A stretch of 9,187 nt of DNA, taken from assembly GCA_009780755.1 (NCBI GenBank), contig WQZL01000097.1, positions 1 to 9,187 on the forward strand. The letters run 5' to 3'. Below the pieces are notes generated by a model. That model searched no databases. It was given only the letters and a program-made list of their open reading frames with translations, and had not been told where the DNA came from. Every line of letters begins with the position of its first letter. Positions within the stretch are counted from its first letter, which is position 1. Position numbers and translations under genes: made by a program. Shown piece by piece: positions 1 to 6,782 of this stretch. The stretch is from Promicromonosporaceae bacterium (GTDB lineage Bacteria > Actinomycetota > Actinomycetes > Actinomycetales > Cellulomonadaceae).

Positions 1-12
1 CCCCCCCCCCCC
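1..12. repeat. Poly-C run of 12 at the window edge
   Basis: Twelve consecutive C residues open the window. The next bases are ordinary mixed sequence. No gene is visible close enough for the run to act as a phase-variable promoter or coding tract inside this window. It could be a true homopolymer, part of a gene lying to the left, or an artefact at a contig end. The sequence alone does not decide. Confidence 0.6.
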
Positions 13-20
13 ATACCGAG

Positions 21-56
21 ATTTGGCGCACATCGGTCGAAAATCTGTCGCCAAAT
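21..56. repeat. 8-bp inverted repeat ATTTGGCG / CGCCAAAT
   Basis: ATTTGGCG at 21-28 is matched by its exact reverse complement CGCCAAAT at 49-56, 20 bases apart. Allowing one bulged base, the pairing extends by ACA/TGT, leaving a loop of about 13 bases. No run of T follows on either strand in the way an intrinsic terminator would need. It could be an operator or a hairpin belonging to a gene left of the window. Its role is unknown. Confidence 0.45.
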
Positions 57-148
57 GACGCAAAACGGGCAAACCTGGCTCGAATCTCCTCCTCCCCATC
101 CCGTACAAGCCGCCCACACTGTATCAAGCGCACAGCCTACCCTCGTCT

Positions 149-243
149 TTCTGCGCGCAGCGAGGAACGAGCGCAGTCGCAGAACCCAGACCCAACGGTG
201 ACCGTCAGCTCTAGGTTCTGCGACTCGCTGCGCTCGCGCAGAA
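149..243. repeat. Nested REP-like palindrome centred on base 200
   Basis: A perfect 12-bp pair joins 175-186 (AGTCGCAGAACC) to 214-225 (GGTTCTGCGACT). An outer 9-bp pair joins 149-157 (TTCTGCGCG) to 235-243. An inner palindrome, ACGGTGACCGT, lies at 195-205. The 12-bp stem and the inner palindrome share the same centre, base 200. CAGCG (158-162) can also pair with CGCTG (226-230). The arm text (CTGCGACTCGCTGCGCTCGC) resembles dispersed palindromic repeats common between genes of high-GC actinobacteria. It lies just past the 3' end of the gene ending at 262, so it may help terminate or stabilise that transcript, but no U-tract follows. Confidence 0.65.
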
Positions 244-261
244 TGAGGATAAATGCCTGGC

Positions 262-1104
262 CTATGCCTCGGCGTCGTGGGGTTTAGGTGGTGGGGCGTA
301 GGGGTCTGTTTCGGCCACCACTGAGGGAGTGGGTTGTTCGGTGGGGCGCATGGCGCCGTAGCGGGGTTGGCCGTCGGGGGTGGTCCAGCGAGGGTCGATG
401 GGGCGGGTGGTTTCGGCAGGCTCAACTACCGTGGGCGGCTCAACCACTGGTTGCGGCTCGGCTGTCGGAACAGAGACGCCGTAGCGGGGGCCGCCTAACG
501 GGGCTTCGGGCGGGCGGGAGATCACCGTCTTCGGCTCGGTCGGCTGACCCCAGGCTGGGTTGGGTGCAGGCGGGGTTCTCGCAGCACCCAGGATGCCTAC
601 CCCGTTTGGCGATTTCAGCAGCAGGTTGCGTGCCTCATTCGCGGATGCCGCCGCGCAGAGGATCGCGTACGTGCCCGCCACGATCTGAGATTGCGAAGAG
701 AAGTCTCGTCGTCCCCGGCTCATCCCATAGGAGAGTACCGAAAGCATCAGGCCCATGCCCGCCCCCAGCGCCATTGACACCAGCATCGTGCCGCCGAATA
801 GGCCACCCGTGCCAGCCGGGCTGCCGCCGCCAAACATCGACATCAGCAGCCCCACGAACAGGCCAAACCAGGCTCCCGACCCGGCCCCGGCCATCGCCGC
901 CCGCCCGTAAGACATGCGCCCGGTCACCCGTTCAACCATCCTTAAGTCGGTGCCGACGATGGTGACGTTCTGGATCGGGAAGTTGTTCTCCCCTAAGTAA
1001 TCGACGGCCTGCTGCGCCTGCATATACTCCGAGTAGGCCGCCACCTCCACGCCCTGGGGTGGGGTGGGTACGCGCGGAATGGACTGGGGCCGAGTAAAGC
1101 TCAT
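262..1104 (-). CDS. Membrane protein with GSP17M/YflT-like general stress domain
   Basis: This is a 280-residue protein of unknown biochemical role. Residues 18-62 (starting GVEVAAYSEYMQAQQAVDYL) fit the alpha/beta pattern of the YflT/GSP17M stress family, usually found in small proteins. Two glycine-rich hydrophobic segments follow at about 74-91 and 100-125, likely a membrane hairpin. Residues 137-170 (SSQSQIVAGTYAILCAA) look like the second half of the stress domain, so the hairpin seems inserted within it. From about 176 the tail is rich in Pro, Glu and Thr, with PRYG repeated at 206-209 and 248-251. The ATG at 1104 has no obvious Shine-Dalgarno but lies six bases after a -10-like GACAAT, consistent with a leaderless message. 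It is divergent from mrp. Related proteins occur near mrp and magnesium-transporter genes in actinobacteria, from memory. The family call is moderately sure. Confidence 0.8.
   Translation of the reverse strand: MSFTRPQSIPRVPTPPQGVEVAAYSEYMQAQQAVDYLGENNFPIQNVTIVGTDLRMVERVTGRMSYGRAAMAGAGSGAWFGLFVGLLMSMFGGGSPAGTGGLFGGTMLVSMALGAGMGLMLSVLSYGMSRGRRDFSSQSQIVAGTYAILCAAASANEARNLLLKSPNGVGILGAARTPPAPNPAWGQPTEPKTVISRPPEAPLGGPRYGVSVPTAEPQPVVEPPTVVEPAETTRPIDPRWTTPDGQPRYGAMRPTEQPTPSVVAETDPYAPPPKPHDAEA
406..430. repeat. Palindromic dispersed-repeat-like element inside the coding sequence
   Basis: The 25 bases at 406-430 begin GGTGGTTTCGGCAGGCTCAA and end CTACC. The outer arms GGTGGTT and AACTACC pair apart from one G/T position, while the centre is degenerate. 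A partial echo, GGCTCAACCAC, follows at about 436-446. It strongly resembles a repeat widespread between genes of several high-GC actinobacteria. Here it is in frame in the proline-rich tail of the stress-domain protein, encoding about VVEPAETT on the minus strand. Confidence 0.5.
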
Positions 1105-1110
1105 GGGTTC

Positions 1111-1116
1111 ATTGTC
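1111..1116 (-). promoter_or_regulatory. Candidate -10 element for the stress-domain gene
   Basis: Read on the minus strand, GACAAT matches TATAAT at four of six positions. It is separated from the ATG at 1104 by exactly six bases (GAACCC), which would place the transcript start on or near the A of the ATG. No convincing -35 is seen. The same bases overlap the candidate -35 of the divergent mrp promoter. Confidence 0.35.
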
Positions 1117-1139
1117 CCAGACCCTTAGGTCAGTAAGAT
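1112..1139 (+). promoter_or_regulatory. Candidate promoter of mrp, leaderless type
   Basis: TTGTCC at 1112-1117 matches TTGACA at four positions. After a 16-base spacer, TAAGAT at 1134-1139 fits the TANNNT -10 pattern. Six bases then separate it from the ATG at 1146, so transcription would start at the start codon. The weak match to a ribosome binding site before 1146 agrees with a leaderless mRNA, which is common in actinobacteria. Confidence 0.45.
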
Positions 1140-1145
1140 CGCCGC

Positions 1146-2225
1146 ATGACTTCGCTCCTCGAACGTGTCCATGCCGCCTTGGCCACCGTGAACGACCCGG
1201 AGATTCGTCGCCCCATCACCGAAATGGGCATGGTGCGCTCCGTAACGGCAGCCGATGACGGGGACGTAGTCGTAGGCGTTGACCTGACCGTGGCAGGTTG
1301 CCCTCTCAAAGCCACCATCACCCAGGAAGTCACCGCAGCCGTGGCGGCGGTCGCAGACGTTAGTTCCGTGCGCGTTGAACTTGGCGTGATGTCCGACGAG
1401 CAGCGCCGCGCCCTGCGCGAGCAACTGCGTGGCAACAAGCCCGAGCCGGTGAACCCATTTGCCCAGCCCGGCTCGCCTACCAAGGTGTATGCCATTGCCT
1501 CCGGCAAAGGCGGTGTCGGCAAATCCACGGTGACCGCCAACCTGGCCGTGACCCTCGCCCAACGGGGGCTGTCCGTGGGCGTAATCGACGCAGACATCTA
1601 CGGTTTCTCCATCGCCCGCATGTTGGGGGCGACCACTTTGCCCATCAAGGTAGATGACATGTTGATTCCACCCCTCGCCCACGAGGTGAAGGTGATTTCG
1701 ATGGGCATGTTTGTCCCACAGGGGCAGCCAATCTTGTGGCGAGGACCGAAGCTACACCGGGCCATCGAACAATTCCTGACCGACGTCTACTGGGGCGACC
1801 TGGACGTGCTGCTGCTCGACCTGCCACCAGGTACGGGCGATGTGGCGCTGTCGGTGTCGCAGTTGTTGACGACCTCACGAATCGTGGTGGTCACCACGCC
1901 GCAGGCCGCCGCCGCAGAGGTGGCCGAGCGAGCTGGGGCTATCGCCCGGCAGACTGGGCAGGGCGTAGCCGGGGTGATCGAGAACATGAGCTGGCTTCAG
2001 CAGGCCGACGGGTCGAGGCTTGCGGTTTTTGGTGAGGGTGGAGGCGAGCGCGTGACCGAGTCCCTTTCCCTCGCGTTGACCGCGCAGGTCGCGCTGCTGG
2101 GGCAAGTACCGCTAGACATGACCGTCCGTGAGGGCGGCGATGACGGCACTCCGGCGGCGCTGACTCACCCCGACTCCCCCGGCGCTGCCGCCCTCCGCGC
2201 CATCGCCGCCCTCCTGGCTGCCTAG
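1146..2225 (+). CDS. mrp: Mrp/NBP35-type P-loop ATPase
   Basis: This 359-residue cytoplasmic ATPase belongs to the Mrp/ApbC/NBP35 group, whose members help build or carry iron-sulfur clusters. Residues 3-97 form a MIP18/DUF59 domain with a conserved Cys (VAGCPLK, Cys52). The ATPase part has the deviant Walker A SGKGGVGKST at 119-128, the acidic VIDADIYG at 147-153 and Walker B LLLDLPPGTGD at 222-232. The family signature ENMSW is at 279-283, but the CxxC that normally follows in NBP35-type proteins and holds the bridging cluster is absent (QQADGSRLAVFGEGGG follows instead). Other actinobacterial Mrp proteins, as I recall, share this gap, so the protein may use Cys52 or have a different role. 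It is full length. A new gene begins 32 bases downstream on the same strand. Confidence 0.93.
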   Translation: MTSLLERVHAALATVNDPEIRRPITEMGMVRSVTAADDGDVVVGVDLTVAGCPLKATITQEVTAAVAAVADVSSVRVELGVMSDEQRRALREQLRGNKPEPVNPFAQPGSPTKVYAIASGKGGVGKSTVTANLAVTLAQRGLSVGVIDADIYGFSIARMLGATTLPIKVDDMLIPPLAHEVKVISMGMFVPQGQPILWRGPKLHRAIEQFLTDVYWGDLDVLLLDLPPGTGDVALSVSQLLTTSRIVVVTTPQAAAAEVAERAGAIARQTGQGVAGVIENMSWLQQADGSRLAVFGEGGGERVTESLSLALTAQVALLGQVPLDMTVREGGDDGTPAALTHPDSPGAAALRAIAALLAA

Positions 2226-2245
2226 AAACCAACCACACCGGGCGA

Positions 2246-2251
2246 TAGGCT
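2246..2251 (+). promoter_or_regulatory. Candidate -10 element for the export operon
   Basis: TAGGCT fits the actinobacterial TANNNT -10 pattern and sits six bases (GTGGCG) before the ATG at 2258, the same spacing seen at the other two candidate leaderless starts here. No -35 match is clear. This spacing is my main reason for preferring ATG 2258 over the in-frame GTG at 2252. The operon may also be read through from mrp. Confidence 0.35.
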
Positions 2252-2257
2252 GTGGCG

Positions 2258-3361
2258 ATGACCGACGATACCGTTGCGCCGAGCCAACCTAAACGATCCA
2301 AGATCAAAAGGCAGAAGACCTTCAAGGCTCCTCGGCCGAAGCGGGGTGCCTGGCGGGCTGCGGCATTGGCTGCGCTGGTGGCCGGCGGCGGCGCCTTCGC
2401 CGCGGGCTATGCCCTGGCCCCCGAGCCGACGCCCGATTGGGCCGAAACCGTCGAGCTTGCCGGTTCCACCATCGAGGTAACCGAGCGCGAGTACACCGGC
2501 GAGCAGCGCATTACCGCCCGCCTCGAACTCAGCGAGGAGCAGTCCCTTACCGCGCCAACCGGGGGCGTGGTCCGCCAGATCGCCTGTGAGCCAGGCCAGA
2601 CCATTTCCTCCGGCGACTTCCTGTTTATGCTGGACAACCGGCCCATCATCGCCTTGTACACCAACCCGCCAATGTGGCGTGATCTGGCCGTCGGGATGCG
2701 CGGCGACGATGTGACCGCGCTCCAGGAGGAGCTGGTGCGACTCGGGTTTACCGCCCCCATTGACGGGCAGTTCCGCGCTTCAACCGGTTTGGCCGTGCGC
2801 GCCCTGTGGCGCGAGGTTGGCCCCGCGAACAGCACTCAGCAAACACTGCCGCTGAGCCAGATCACGTGGCTGGAAAACCCCGAGGCCGTCGTTACCGAAT
2901 GCCTGCTCGCCATCGGCGACCGGGTAAGCGCCGGGCAGCCAGCGCTGGTACTCGGCGGAAACCTAAACGCCATCAACGTGCCCACCACCGGCCTTAGTGC
3001 CGAAGATCTGGTGATTACCGCCGTCGGCCTTGACCTGACCACGCCACTACCCGCCGATGGACGCATTACCGACCGCGCCTTCCTCGACGCCTACATGGGG
3101 TTGCACGCCTTCCAGATGGCCCGGCAGGAGGGCGTTTTGGAGCAGTCGTTGACCACTCGACTGGCGACGCCGCTTGGACTAATGGCCGTGCCACCTGCGG
3201 CCCTATACGACCTTTCCGGGCCAAACGGCTGCGTAATCGCTGATGGCTCTCCTCTGGCCGTTACCGTGATGGCCTCCGAGCTGGGCCAGTCGTTGATCGC
3301 GGTGCCCTCCCCCATCCGCACCGTCGTCATCTCGCCTGAGAACCCGGCACCATGTCGGTAA
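2258..3361 (+). CDS. Membrane-anchored adaptor with peptidoglycan-binding domain (MacA/HlyD-like)
   Basis: This 367-residue protein is probably the adaptor of an ABC export complex. A basic N-terminus (about residues 10-30, many Lys/Arg) precedes one hydrophobic segment at about 31-52, so the bulk should lie outside the membrane. Then comes a biotinyl-lipoyl-like segment (about 96-134: LTAPTGGVVRQI... PGQTISSGDFLFMLDNRPII), the hallmark of HlyD/MacA adaptors. It is interrupted by a peptidoglycan-binding type 1 domain at about 137-188 (MRGDDVTALQEELVRLGF). The second half resumes near 219-235 (IGDRVSAGQPALVLGG). This order is common in adaptors of Gram-positive MacAB-like systems. The stop overlaps the ATPase start by 10 bases. 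An alternative start is GTG 2252, two codons upstream. The substrate cannot be read from the sequence. Confidence 0.8.
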   Translation: MTDDTVAPSQPKRSKIKRQKTFKAPRPKRGAWRAAALAALVAGGGAFAAGYALAPEPTPDWAETVELAGSTIEVTEREYTGEQRITARLELSEEQSLTAPTGGVVRQIACEPGQTISSGDFLFMLDNRPIIALYTNPPMWRDLAVGMRGDDVTALQEELVRLGFTAPIDGQFRASTGLAVRALWREVGPANSTQQTLPLSQITWLENPEAVVTECLLAIGDRVSAGQPALVLGGNLNAINVPTTGLSAEDLVITAVGLDLTTPLPADGRITDRAFLDAYMGLHAFQMARQEGVLEQSLTTRLATPLGLMAVPPAALYDLSGPNGCVIADGSPLAVTVMASELGQSLIAVPSPIRTVVISPENPAPCR

Positions 3362-3975
3362 GTGTGCGCGGCCTGGCGCATGAGTTTCCCGGCACGGGGA
3401 TGCTCTTTGCGGGCCTTGACCTAGACCTCGTGCCTGGCGATCTGGTAGCTGTGACCGGCCCCTCCGGCTCCGGGAAATCCACGCTGCTCTCCTTGATCGC
3501 CCGCTGGGAAAAGCCTGTGGCCGGGACGGTTGACTGGACGGGAATCTCGGCTGTCGGTTGGGTGTTCCAAAACCCGCACGGCGTGGCTCGTCGCTCGGCC
3601 GTCGATCATGTGGCGCTACCGCTGATCGCGCAGGGCTACCCCCGTGCCGACGCGCACGAGCGGGCGCTGTCCATCATGGATCGTTTTCAGTTGCGTTCCG
3701 TGGCCGACCGTCGCTTTTCTGCCCTTTCTGGTGGCGAGGCCCAACGGCTCATGCTCTCACGAGCCGTGGCGAAGGCGCCGTCCCTACTGTTGGTGGACGA
3801 GCCAACCGCGCAGCTTGACCCGAAGTCGGCCGCCACGGTGAACAAGGTACTCAGCGAGCTAGCAATGGACAACGCCATCGTCGTGGTCGCCACCCACGAC
3901 CCGGACACCCGCGATGCCTGCAACCGCAACATTGACCTCCGCTTCGCAACTGCGGATCAGGAGGTCATGTCATGA
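3352..3975 (+). CDS. ABC transporter ATP-binding protein (MacB/LolD-like)
   Basis: This 207-residue cytoplasmic ATPase powers the adjoining permease. All core motifs are present: Walker A GPSGSGKST (36-44), Q-loop WVFQNP with Gln73, signature LSGGEAQR (125-132), Walker B LLLVDEPTAQLD (145-156) with catalytic Glu150, and switch His182 (VATHD). Size and motif text fit the compact ATPases paired with FtsX/MacB-type permeases, which move substrates by mechanical coupling rather than through a channel. It overlaps the adaptor gene by 10 bases and the permease by 4 (ATGA), which indicates translational coupling within one operon. The region before the ATG has only a weak ribosome binding site, so it may rely on upstream ribosomes. 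Confidence 0.93.
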   Translation: MSVSVRGLAHEFPGTGMLFAGLDLDLVPGDLVAVTGPSGSGKSTLLSLIARWEKPVAGTVDWTGISAVGWVFQNPHGVARRSAVDHVALPLIAQGYPRADAHERALSIMDRFQLRSVADRRFSALSGGEAQRLMLSRAVAKAPSLLLVDEPTAQLDPKSAATVNKVLSELAMDNAIVVVATHDPDTRDACNRNIDLRFATADQEVMS

Positions 3976-5105
3976 ACCGCATCCAACGGTTGCGAGAGGT
4001 GTTCCGCGAGGCATACCGGAATGTTGCTACGGGCACGGCGCGACCATTGATCGCGCTTTTCGCCTTCGCGCTCGTGGTGGGCGCGGCCGGGTTTGCGCAG
4101 GCGCGCGGCGTTGTCGGCGTCGCCCAGGATGCGCTCACCTGGCAGCAGCAAGGTTCTGCCGTGCAGATCATCACCTTTGAAAATCAGATCGATGGCCGTC
4201 AGTGCGACGCGTTGGCGTCCCTGCCGGGCATCGGCGCGGCGGGCGCCGTGCGGCAGATCGATTCGGTGCGGCTGGCTGCCCTGCCTTCCGTGCCAATCTC
4301 GACTTTTGAGGTAACCCCTGGCTTGGGCGAGCTGCTCGGCGTCACCGCCGGCCCCGGTCAGGAAATCGGCGGGGTGTGGCTCTCGGAGGATTTGGCACGC
4401 GTGATCGGCATCACCGATACCGAGCTGCCGCTCGTCATCCAAAATGTTGAGGGTGCGGGTCGCTGGGCGCACGGCGGTACGTTTGGCGTTGCCGGCGTGT
4501 ACTCCTCCCCGGCGGGCGGACAATCCTCGCCCCTCGACTACGCGGTGCTTTCCCCCGCCGCGCCGGTAGGCTCCTTCGATTCCTGCTGGGCACTGCTGTG
4601 GCCGGAGAGTTCCCAGACCATCTCCCTGCTTCCGCTCTCGGTGGAAGTGACCTCTACCGCGCCGGGCGAGCATCGGCAGACGCCGCGCCTTGCGCAACTC
4701 AACACCACGGCGGGAACCTCCTTTGACGCGGCGGGCCGGTTGGACGCGCTACCGACGTGGCCGCTAACCGTTGCGGCGGTGGGCTTCGCGGCGGTGTTGG
4801 GTTTTGGCCTGACGTACACGCGGAAGTTGGAGCTAGCCTCCGCGCTGCATGCGGGCGTGCGCAAACCCTCCTTGCTGATCCAGCTGGGCATCGAGGCGCT
4901 GTACTGGCTGATCCCCGCCGTGGCCTTGGTGATTCCGGCTGCATTTTGGGCGGCAGCGCGGGAAAACCCTGACCCGACCTGGATCGCGTTTTACCCGGCC
5001 CTGCGCACCACCGCGCTGGCCGTACTCGCCGCGCTGCTCACCGTTTTGATCGCCGCGCTGCTGGTTCGCGAAAAGCACCTCTTCCGCCACTTCAAGCAGC
5101 GGTAG
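3972..5105 (+). CDS. FtsX/MacB-like ABC permease
   Basis: This is a 377-residue membrane protein with MacB/FtsX topology: one helix near the N-terminus (about 25-46), a large outside domain (about 50-260), then three helices (about 263-282, 305-328, 343-364) and a short basic tail. The outside domain has only two cysteines, Cys78 and Cys205, which could form a disulfide. Its text shows little direct similarity to well-known FtsX domains, so the call rests on topology and the preceding ATPase gene. An excellent Shine-Dalgarno, AGGAGG at 3959-3964, lies seven bases before the ATG, inside the ATPase gene. It ends 22 bases from the convergent alarmone synthetase gene, with no visible terminator between. 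The likely role is envelope export or remodelling together with the two upstream genes. Confidence 0.78.
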   Translation: MNRIQRLREVFREAYRNVATGTARPLIALFAFALVVGAAGFAQARGVVGVAQDALTWQQQGSAVQIITFENQIDGRQCDALASLPGIGAAGAVRQIDSVRLAALPSVPISTFEVTPGLGELLGVTAGPGQEIGGVWLSEDLARVIGITDTELPLVIQNVEGAGRWAHGGTFGVAGVYSSPAGGQSSPLDYAVLSPAAPVGSFDSCWALLWPESSQTISLLPLSVEVTSTAPGEHRQTPRLAQLNTTAGTSFDAAGRLDALPTWPLTVAAVGFAAVLGFGLTYTRKLELASALHAGVRKPSLLIQLGIEALYWLIPAVALVIPAAFWAAARENPDPTWIAFYPALRTTALAVLAALLTVLIAALLVREKHLFRHFKQR

Positions 5106-5127
5106 CTATCTGCTGAAAGTTAACAGG

Positions 5128-5724
5128 TCACTCGTTGATTAGGGAAATGATTTCTTGGATGAGGAACATGCGCTGGTCTAGTTGAGCGATCTGGTCGGCG
5201 ACCTTCGCCAGCTCGTCGGATAGGTGCTGGGGAATGTGACCGTGATACTTATAGCGCACCTTGTGTTCCAAAGAGGCCCAGAAGTCCATCGCCTGCGTGC
5301 GCAATTGAATCTCAACAAAAACTGGTTCGCCTTCAATCTGCACCGCCACGATCAGGTGATAGCTGCGGTAGCCGCTTGGCTTGGGGCACCCGATGTAATC
5401 CTTTTCCGTCACGATGGTCAGATCCGGCAACGTCCGCAACGCGCGCACCAGTGACTCTACGGCTTTCGCGTAAAGCGCGATGATCCGAATTCCGGCAATG
5501 TCCCGCAGGTGCTCTTGGGCATGAGCGCAGGTTGGCTCTAGGCCCAGCCCCCGCAATTTGTTTTCGATGCTCTGCGGTGTCTTGATGCGGCTGCGAACTT
5601 GGTCGATGACCTCAAAGCCATCTTCTCGTTCAATCTGCCTGCGCACCTCATCTATGCGCGCAAACACTACCGCCAGCGCCTCCCCATGAAGTTGCAGCAG
5701 GCGATCAAAGCCCCCGGTCATCAT
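5128..5724 (-). CDS. Small alarmone synthetase (RelQ/YjbM-like, (p)ppGpp synthase)
   Basis: This 198-residue cytoplasmic enzyme transfers pyrophosphate from ATP to GDP or GTP to make (p)ppGpp. It has the synthetase domain only, with no hydrolase, TGS or ACT domains. Visible motifs are RIKTPQSIENKL (46-57), DIAGIR (75-80), KPSGYRSYH (115-123) and VEIQLRTQAMDFWASLEHK (137-155), with the catalytic-type Glu138 of the ExQ motif. Overall length and motif text resemble firmicute RelQ. Its ATG overlaps the histidine kinase stop (ATGA, 4 bases). A strong GGAGGG at 5728-5733 precedes it. A second ATG at 5721 is six bases from that site and may be the true start. Being last in a cluster with a sigma factor and a two-component pair suggests its dose is tied to that sensor. 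Activity is inferred from intact motifs. Confidence 0.92.
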   Translation of the reverse strand: MMTGGFDRLLQLHGEALAVVFARIDEVRRQIEREDGFEVIDQVRSRIKTPQSIENKLRGLGLEPTCAHAQEHLRDIAGIRIIALYAKAVESLVRALRTLPDLTIVTEKDYIGCPKPSGYRSYHLIVAVQIEGEPVFVEIQLRTQAMDFWASLEHKVRYKYHGHIPQHLSDELAKVADQIAQLDQRMFLIQEIISLINE

Positions 5725-6782
5725 GTACCCTCCAGCGGCAGACTCAGGGTAAACACTGCGCCACCGTCTGCCGAGTTGGCAGCGGTCACCTTTCCACCGT
5801 GCTGCTCGGCGATGGACTTCACGATGGCCAACCCAATTCCGGTGTTTCCGCCCGGCCCCTTGTAGAACCGCTCAAAAACGTGGCCCAGCAGTTCCGAGGT
5901 GAGGCCGGGGCCATCATCGACCACCCGAATCACCGCCTGGCTGCCCTCGGTGAAACCAGAGACGGTAACCCGCGATGCCGCATACCGGATCGCATTAGAG
6001 ATCAAGTTGTCCAAGGCGCGGCTGACCAAATCGATCACGCAGGAAGCGGTCAGCGGTTCTTCATCGAAATCGCTGGCGAACGTCAACCCTAGCCCGACGG
6101 CAATCGCCTCTTGCCGGGCCATGCTCGTTAGCGCCAGCCCCCGCAGATCCGCCTCCTGCCGCTCGAAGGCCGTCGAGATGGCATCGATACGGGCGATGTA
6201 AAGCAGGTCTGTGACCAGCTCGGACAGCCTGGATGTTTCGGCCAGGATCGTGGCGCTGGCCTCAGCCGGGTCCATGATGCCCACCTGGATGCCTTCGGCC
6301 TGGCATTGGATGGCCATCAGCGGGGTTCGTAATTCGTGGGAGGCGTTTTGGAAGAACGTCTTTTGATCGGCGTCGTATCTACCCAACTGTTCGATGGAGA
6401 CATTCAGTGCGGTATTTAGATCGTCTAGCTCCTGGTCGCGGAACTCAAAGTCGTTGACCTCAAAGTCGCCCTTGCCGATGTCTTGGGCGTATTTGCCTAG
6501 TTGCTCGATGGGTTTGGTCAGCGAGTTAGACAGTAGGTAGGTGGCAACGGCGGAGATCAGGAACACGGTGACGATCAGCGCAATCAGGATCAGGTTAGCC
6601 CGGCCGTAGGCTCGCGCCTGAACCAGTCGGTAGTAATACTCGATCAGTCCTGGCTGCGTCTGCATCAATAGGCTGAAAATCAAACCGATCATAAATAGCG
6701 CCCCAAATAACACCGCCGAAAAGGCGATCATTACCCGGCGTCTGATTCGCACCTTGCGCCGCGCGCTGATACCGCTACTCAT
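5721..6782 (-). CDS. HAMP-containing sensor histidine kinase
   Basis: This 353-residue membrane kinase has a first helix at about 17-39, a short outside loop of about 23 residues, a second helix at about 63-84, a HAMP linker (about 84-135), a dimerisation domain with phospho-acceptor His149 (ASHELRTP), and an ATPase domain with Asn263 (N box), DDGPGL (289-294), ERFYKG (304-309) and GNTGIGLAI (312-320). All catalytic features are intact. The tiny outside loop suggests it senses the membrane or a partner protein rather than a soluble ligand. I place the start at the ATG at 6782, five bases after GGAGAG (6793-6788). The frame is open further upstream to 6989, but that extension lies inside the regulator gene and reads as nonsense. 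It overlaps the regulator by 8 bases and the alarmone synthetase by 4. Confidence 0.94.
   Translation of the reverse strand: MSSGISARRKVRIRRRVMIAFSAVLFGALFMIGLIFSLLMQTQPGLIEYYYRLVQARAYGRANLILIALIVTVFLISAVATYLLSNSLTKPIEQLGKYAQDIGKGDFEVNDFEFRDQELDDLNTALNVSIEQLGRYDADQKTFFQNASHELRTPLMAIQCQAEGIQVGIMDPAEASATILAETSRLSELVTDLLYIARIDAISTAFERQEADLRGLALTSMARQEAIAVGLGLTFASDFDEEPLTASCVIDLVSRALDNLISNAIRYAASRVTVSGFTEGSQAVIRVVDDGPGLTSELLGHVFERFYKGPGGNTGIGLAIVKSIAEQHGGKVTAANSADGGAVFTLSLPLEGT

Larger units (their letters stand above)
13..261. other. Gene-free region left of the stress-domain gene
   Basis: I see no credible gene in this stretch. It holds the inverted repeat at 21-56, an unremarkable C-rich segment at about 57-148, and the nested palindrome at 149-243. 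A 48-codon open frame at 55-201 (+) has no clear ribosome binding site and runs into the palindrome. Its translation, rich in Pro, Ser and Arg, resembles nothing I know. No tRNA or rRNA fold was recognised. Confidence 0.6.

Noticed and set aside
55..201. Small plus-strand frame of 48 codons
   Set aside because: No ribosome binding site, no recognisable domain, and it runs through the palindrome at 149-243.
288..965. Plus-strand frame opposite the stress-domain gene
   Set aside because: Arg/Trp/Gly-rich antisense shadow typical of high-GC DNA. The minus-strand protein has membrane segments and a recognisable domain.
1125..1682. Minus-strand frames opposite mrp
   Set aside because: His/Gly-rich shadow of a clearly real Mrp gene.
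5106..5127. Intrinsic terminator between the convergent permease and alarmone synthetase genes
   Set aside because: Only 22 bases, with no hairpin or T tract seen.
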